Below, one piece after another: positions 63,163 through 64,000 of a stretch of 64,000 nucleotides of DNA. The notes under the pieces were generated by a model that was not told the DNA's origin, made no database searches, and saw nothing but the letters and a program-made list of their open reading frames with translations. The position numbers and the translations under genes were made by a program. Numbering within the stretch: position 1 is the stretch's first letter; each line of letters opens with the position of its first letter. This stretch comes from Hymenobacter cellulosilyticus (GTDB lineage Bacteria; Bacteroidota; Bacteroidia; Cytophagales; Hymenobacteraceae): positions 1,292,501-1,356,500 of the forward strand of contig NZ_CP095046.1 of the NCBI RefSeq assembly GCF_022919215.1. Reading direction: 5' to 3'.

Positions 63163-63741
63163 ATGACTTTTTCATCTGCCTTTTCGCGCTGCCTCAGCGG
63201 CGCCGTGTTGGCTGCGGCCTACCTGTTGTGTGTTCCGGCGGCGCAGGCCCAGAAATACCGGACGGCGGCGGGCTTCCGGCTGGGAGCCGGCAACTACGGC
63301 GTGACCGTGCAGCATAAAATTCTGGACAAAGTAACTCTCGAAGGCATTGGTGTGGTGGGCACCCGGGAGTTTTCGGGCACGGTGCTGGCCGAGCGGCACT
63401 TCGGCATTCTGGGGCCCAGCCTCAACTACTACCTCGGCGCCGGCGGCCACCTGGGCAACCACAAGGATGATGGCGCTTTCGGCGGCTTCGACGGCATCGT
63501 GGGGGCCGAGTACAAAGTGGCCTTTTTCCCGCTGGTGCTGTCTTTCGACTTTAAGCCCAGCGTGGAATTCAACTCGGCCGACTGGGCGCGGTTTCCTACC
63601 GCCTTTTCGGTGCGCTACGTATTCGTGAAAGAAAAGAAAACCGGCCTGTTCGACGGTATCCTGGGCGGCGACAAGGACAAGAAGAATAAGCCCCGCAAAA
63701 AGGAAAAAACGACCGAGCGCCGGGGCCTGTTCGACTTCTAA
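63163..63741 (+). CDS. Secreted small beta-barrel-like protein with basic C-terminus
   Basis: 192 residues. A signal peptide (MTFSSAFSRCLSGAVLAAAYLLCVPAAQAQ) is followed by a beta-rich domain (AAGFRLGAGNYGVTVQHKILDKVTLEGIGVV, FGILGPSLNYYLGAGGHLGNHK, VLSFDFKPSVEFNSADWARFPTAFSVRYVF) typical of small outer-membrane barrels. The last 35 residues are basic (DKDKKNKPRKKEKTTERRG). It is divergent from the fabH-like gene. Its function is unknown. Confidence 0.75.
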   Translation: MTFSSAFSRCLSGAVLAAAYLLCVPAAQAQKYRTAAGFRLGAGNYGVTVQHKILDKVTLEGIGVVGTREFSGTVLAERHFGILGPSLNYYLGAGGHLGNHKDDGAFGGFDGIVGAEYKVAFFPLVLSFDFKPSVEFNSADWARFPTAFSVRYVFVKEKKTGLFDGILGGDKDKKNKPRKKEKTTERRGLFDF

Positions 63742-63755
63742 GCCAACCCCGGCGG

Positions 63756-64000
63756 CTACAGCAGCAGCACGCTCACGATTACTGACAGCACAATGCTGGC
63801 TGTTAGCACCACGCCGTAAGTAGTCATCATTAGCAGCACCTTGGCCAGGGTTTTCGGTACCGACTGGCCAAAATTGTTGCGCAAAGCCAGGAAGAAATAC
63901 ACCGCCGGCAGTACCATCAGGGCCAGCTCCAGCCAGTCACCGCCGCTAAACCGGCTCAGAACCAGGTTCAGAATGAACAGCACGAACACGAAGCAGTGGA
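63756..64000 (-). CDS. C-terminal part of a DUF3667-like membrane protein (5' end outside window)
   Basis: The minus-strand frame is open to the right edge. It gives HCFVFVLFILNLVLSRFSGGDWLELALMVLPAVYFFLALRNNFGQSVPKTLAKVLLMMTTYGVVLTASIVLSVIVSVLLL. There are three predicted membrane segments. The HxxVFxL start and the YFFLALRxxFGQS pattern are like the C-terminal part of DUF3667 proteins in Bacteroidota. It is convergent with the barrel gene (15 bases apart). Confidence 0.7.
   Translation of the reverse strand, partial: HCFVFVLFILNLVLSRFSGGDWLELALMVLPAVYFFLALRNNFGQSVPKTLAKVLLMMTTYGVVLTASIVLSVIVSVLLL

Noticed and set aside
62233..63741. A 502-codon open frame on the plus strand
   Set aside because: It runs antisense through the fabH-like gene and only its last 192 codons, starting with a signal peptide at 63163, look real.
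1..64000. tRNA, rRNA or prophage genes
   Set aside because: I looked for conserved tRNA arms, rRNA segments and phage structural or integrase motifs by eye and saw none; a covariance-model scan could still find a tRNA.

Overview
The window looks like a chromosomal segment of a high-GC member of the Bacteroidota, most likely Hymenobacter or a close relative (Hymenobacteraceae, Cytophagales). This rests on GC-rich coding sequence, two secreted proteins with a type IX secretion (T9SS) C-terminal tail, many DUF families typical of Bacteroidota (DUF2807, DUF2911, DUF922, DUF4159, DUF4175, DUF3667-like), several PF13568-like outer-membrane barrels and a BatA-type MoxR operon. I see no rRNA, tRNA, integrase or transposase gene.

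Layout. 1-8.9 kb: a coiled-coil fragment, a DUF3592-like membrane protein, a hydrolase lipoprotein, a TIR-domain protein, an OmpA-tailed protein, a DUF922 protease-like protein, a disordered protein, an amidohydrolase and a membrane protein. 9-18.5 kb: small secreted proteins, a LuxR-type regulator, an SMP-30 lactonase, a GH43 glycosidase and an M61 peptidase. 18.9-25.7 kb: an L-type lectin T9SS protein, a YedK/HMCES protein, two tiny cationic secreted paralogues, and an ECF sigma factor next to a membrane serine protease with an anti-sigma-like N-terminus. 26-35.2 kb: a seven-gene MoxR/DUF58/BatA/DUF4175/DUF4159 operon. 35.5-43.7 kb: outer-membrane barrels, a TldD/TldE-type pair flanking a four-helix-bundle gene, and McrBC. 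43.9-50.9 kb: a GAF-AAA sigma-54 activator divergent from a TolC, universal stress protein, EmrA and EmrB efflux cluster. 51-64 kb: a periodic palindrome array, lipoproteins, a penicillin acylase, RlpA, a DUF72 protein, a metzincin-like T9SS protein, a FabH-like synthase and a DUF3667-like fragment.

Two points matter most. First, fifteen genes are broken by nineteen lesions. Every lesion is repaired by adding one base, nearly always in a G or C run, and every repaired gene then has a length divisible by three. This pattern points to homopolymer under-calling in the assembly, not to pseudogenes or programmed frameshifting. I therefore report these as single genes over their full span. Second, at 51096-51317 an intergenic region carries five copies of a 12-bp palindrome centred on AGTACT, spaced exactly 42 bp apart (four helical turns, or 14 codons), with a degenerate sixth copy at the left. 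The 30-bp spacers are only weakly similar, and both strands are open as 14-residue peptide repeats. This is the strongest candidate for an undescribed element. Other intergenic repeat families lie near the tld, mcrBC and efflux genes.
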